From positions 1-6,452 of the forward strand of contig DPSI01000078.1 of NCBI GenBank assembly GCA_003527165.1: a DNA stretch of 6,452 nt, written 5' to 3'. This DNA is from Pseudomonas sp. GTDB taxonomy: Bacteria; Pseudomonadota; Gammaproteobacteria; Pseudomonadales; Pseudomonadaceae. The notes beneath the pieces were generated by a model. It was not told the DNA's origin, ran no database searches, and was given only the letters and a program-made list of their open reading frames with translations. Below are positions 5,451 to 6,452 of this stretch, one piece after another. Each line of letters opens with the position of its first letter. Positions within the stretch are counted from its first letter, which is position 1. The position numbers were made by a program, and so were the translations under genes.

Positions 5451-6175
5451 ATGATTGCCTTGCCCGACATTGTTCCCGATGATCCCGCTGTGCTCAAGCA
5501 GGTGCTGCGGGAGGTCGTTGGCTCAGCAAGACAAAATCCAGCAACTTCAGGAGCAGGTCGCGCTGCTACGCCATAAGCTATTCTCGCCTAAATCCGAACG
5601 CAGCCCTGAAGATGCCGGCTCGCCGCAGCTGGCCATGTTCAATGAAGCGCAAGAGCTGATCGAAGCGCTGACGACCGAGCCCAGCGAAGCCGAAGCCGTT
5701 GTTGCGCCGACCAAGCCGCGCGGAAGCGCAAGCCGCTACGAGCCACCCGGACGTGATCCCACCGCGCAATCCTGGATGTGGGTGCGGAGCGGTGGGCCAG
5801 TGGGCAAGCCGTTATCCTCTTCGACTGCTCATCCAGCCGCGTGAAGAAGGTACCGCTGCGCCTGCTCGAGGGCTACCGCGGCTACCAGATGACCGACGAC
5901 TACGCCAGCTACAACGCCGCGGCGGCCCAAAGTGGCATCGAGCGCCTGGCCTGCTGGGCGCATGCGCGGCGCAAGTTCGTCGAAGCGCAGAAGGTGCAGC
6001 CCAAGGGCAATCCCGGGCGCGCCGACATGGCGCTGAACCTGATCAACAAGCTCTACGGCATCGAGCGTGACCTGAAAGAATCCAGCGACACGGCACGTTT
6101 CGATGCGCGCCAGCAACGCAGCCAGCCGATCCTTCGACAGTCCAAGGCCTGGCTGGACAAGACACAGCCCCAAAT
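5451..6175 (+). pseudogene. tnpC: IS66-family TnpC transposase, internally deleted and truncated
   Basis: From ATG 5451 the first frame gives MIALPDIVPDDPAVLKQVLR. Near 5515 it shifts to the coiled-coil QQDKIQQLQEQVALLRHKLF and the linker to about TKPRG (5720). At about 5738 the sequence jumps directly to PPGRDPTAQSWMWVRSGGP. The zinc-binding domain and HCDE catalytic motif, a few hundred family residues, are therefore deleted. A further frameshift near 5800-5811 leads to VILFDCSSSRVKKVPLRLLE, then YQMTDDYASYNAA with the second catalytic Asp, then CWAHARRKFVEAQKVQPKG. It ends at WLDKTQPQ near 6172, before the NNAAERA glutamate motif. It has only one of three catalytic acidic residues, hence is dead. 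The 193-codon frame from 5778 that crosses into IS3 sequence is a chance chimera. Confidence 0.9.
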
Positions 6176-6452
6176 CGAGGGCGGTCGCCTAGGCGAACAA
6201 ACGCGTCTATTTGCTCGTCACATCTGCTTACAGCCGGTGACCACGCCGGTACGCAGCCCGCAGAGCAACGGCAAAGCAAAGGGCTGCGTTAAGAAGCTCA
6301 AGCGCGACTACCTGCGCACATGCCCAAGCCGGATCGAGAAACAGCGTTGCGCAACCTAACGATTGCCTTCGAGCATTACAACGAGCAGCACCCGCACAGC
6401 GCCTTGAAATACCGGTCACCGAGGGAATTTAGGCGCTTGGCAGCAGCATCAA
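6176..6452 (+). pseudogene. IS3-family (IS2-group-like) transposase OrfB, C-terminal fragment
   Basis: Starting about 6185 the plus strand reads GEQTRLFARHICLQPVTTPV then [20 protein letters not shown], the last third of an IS3-family integrase-core transposase. Relatives read SPQSNGMAEAFVKTLKRDYV. The catalytic Glu of the DDE triad (in MAEAF) is replaced by Lys at 6279-6281. A one-base loss near 6318-6320 moves the frame, which resumes [20 protein letters not shown] then [20 protein letters not shown] and runs off the window. The first two catalytic Asp residues are missing. The fragment directly abuts the truncated IS66 tnpC in the same orientation, so its left part was lost with the right part of IS66. 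It may retain its C-terminus and IS end just beyond the window. Confidence 0.88.

Larger units (their letters stand above)
4994..6175 (+). mobile_element. Degenerate IS66-family insertion sequence, right part missing
   Basis: Remains of an IS66-type element are laid out in family order, tnpB then tnpC, in one direction. GTAAGCGCTTTC at 4994-5005 is a plausible left terminal inverted repeat because IS66 ends typically start GTAA. No right end or 8-bp target duplication can be matched, because similarity stops near 6175 where IS3-family sequence begins. Only about 80 bases separate the putative end from tnpB, so the small tnpA gene present in many relatives is absent, either lost or never present. 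Both surviving genes carry several disabling lesions. The element cannot mobilise itself. Confidence 0.75.

Noticed and set aside
5778..6359. 193-codon frame as a novel fusion protein
   Set aside because: It begins mid-tnpC after a frameshift and runs through an IS66/IS3 junction. Both halves are remnants of known transposases, and there is no ribosome binding site.
1..6452. CRISPR array, tRNA/rRNA genes or riboswitch
   Set aside because: I saw no regularly spaced repeats, no cloverleaf with a CCA-side T-loop motif and no rRNA-like sequence on reading both strands by eye. Faint or divergent small RNAs cannot be excluded without a covariance search.

Overview
The window looks like a Pseudomonas-type gammaproteobacterial chromosome. 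The protein sequences of the O-antigen-ligase-like protein, the YcgR/FlgZ-type PilZ protein and the IS66, ISL3 and IS3 transposase remnants all have a pseudomonad flavour. The outer parts are GC-rich (58-65% in lines counted by hand) and the centre is visibly more AT-rich. No genus marker is present, so this is an inference. Only one complete, undamaged gene of recognisable family is visible. Most of the rest is an accessory, decaying stretch of truncated insertion sequences, broken host genes and short orphan reading frames.

Layout. (1) Bases 1-818, minus strand: the first 272 codons of a Wzy/WaaL-type (O-antigen ligase family) membrane protein, cut by the window edge. (2) About 1030-1550, plus strand: a mosaic of an IS66 TnpC remnant joined directly to an ISL3-family transposase remnant. 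(3) About 1553-2470: a probable C-terminal scrap of a chemotaxis receptor (plus strand) facing a frameshifted PilZ flagellar-brake gene, ycgR/flgZ (minus strand). (4) About 2480-4119: about 1.6 kb with no recognised family. It holds several short candidate frames, including a 50-residue peptide with two CxxC pairs (plus) and two overlapping short minus-strand frames. (5) 4120-4758, minus strand: an apparently intact EcsC-family protein of 212 residues with a GTG start and a good ribosome binding site. (6) About 4994-6175, plus strand: a degenerate IS66 element with tnpB and tnpC both broken and a large internal deletion in tnpC. It is joined to (7) about 6176-6452, the C-terminal part of an IS3-family (IS2-group-like) transposase with its catalytic glutamate replaced by lysine.

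How it fits together. IS insertion and deletion seem to have eroded a motility-related locus (receptor plus c-di-GMP brake) next to a surface-polysaccharide gene. A lower-GC segment carrying ecsC and small unknown frames lies between two IS graveyards, as expected for acquired DNA. I see no convincing new multi-gene system. The EcsC gene with its unknown minus-strand neighbours is the best candidate for a cargo module. Several frameshifts are single-base events, so sequencing or assembly error should be excluded before calling ycgR dead.
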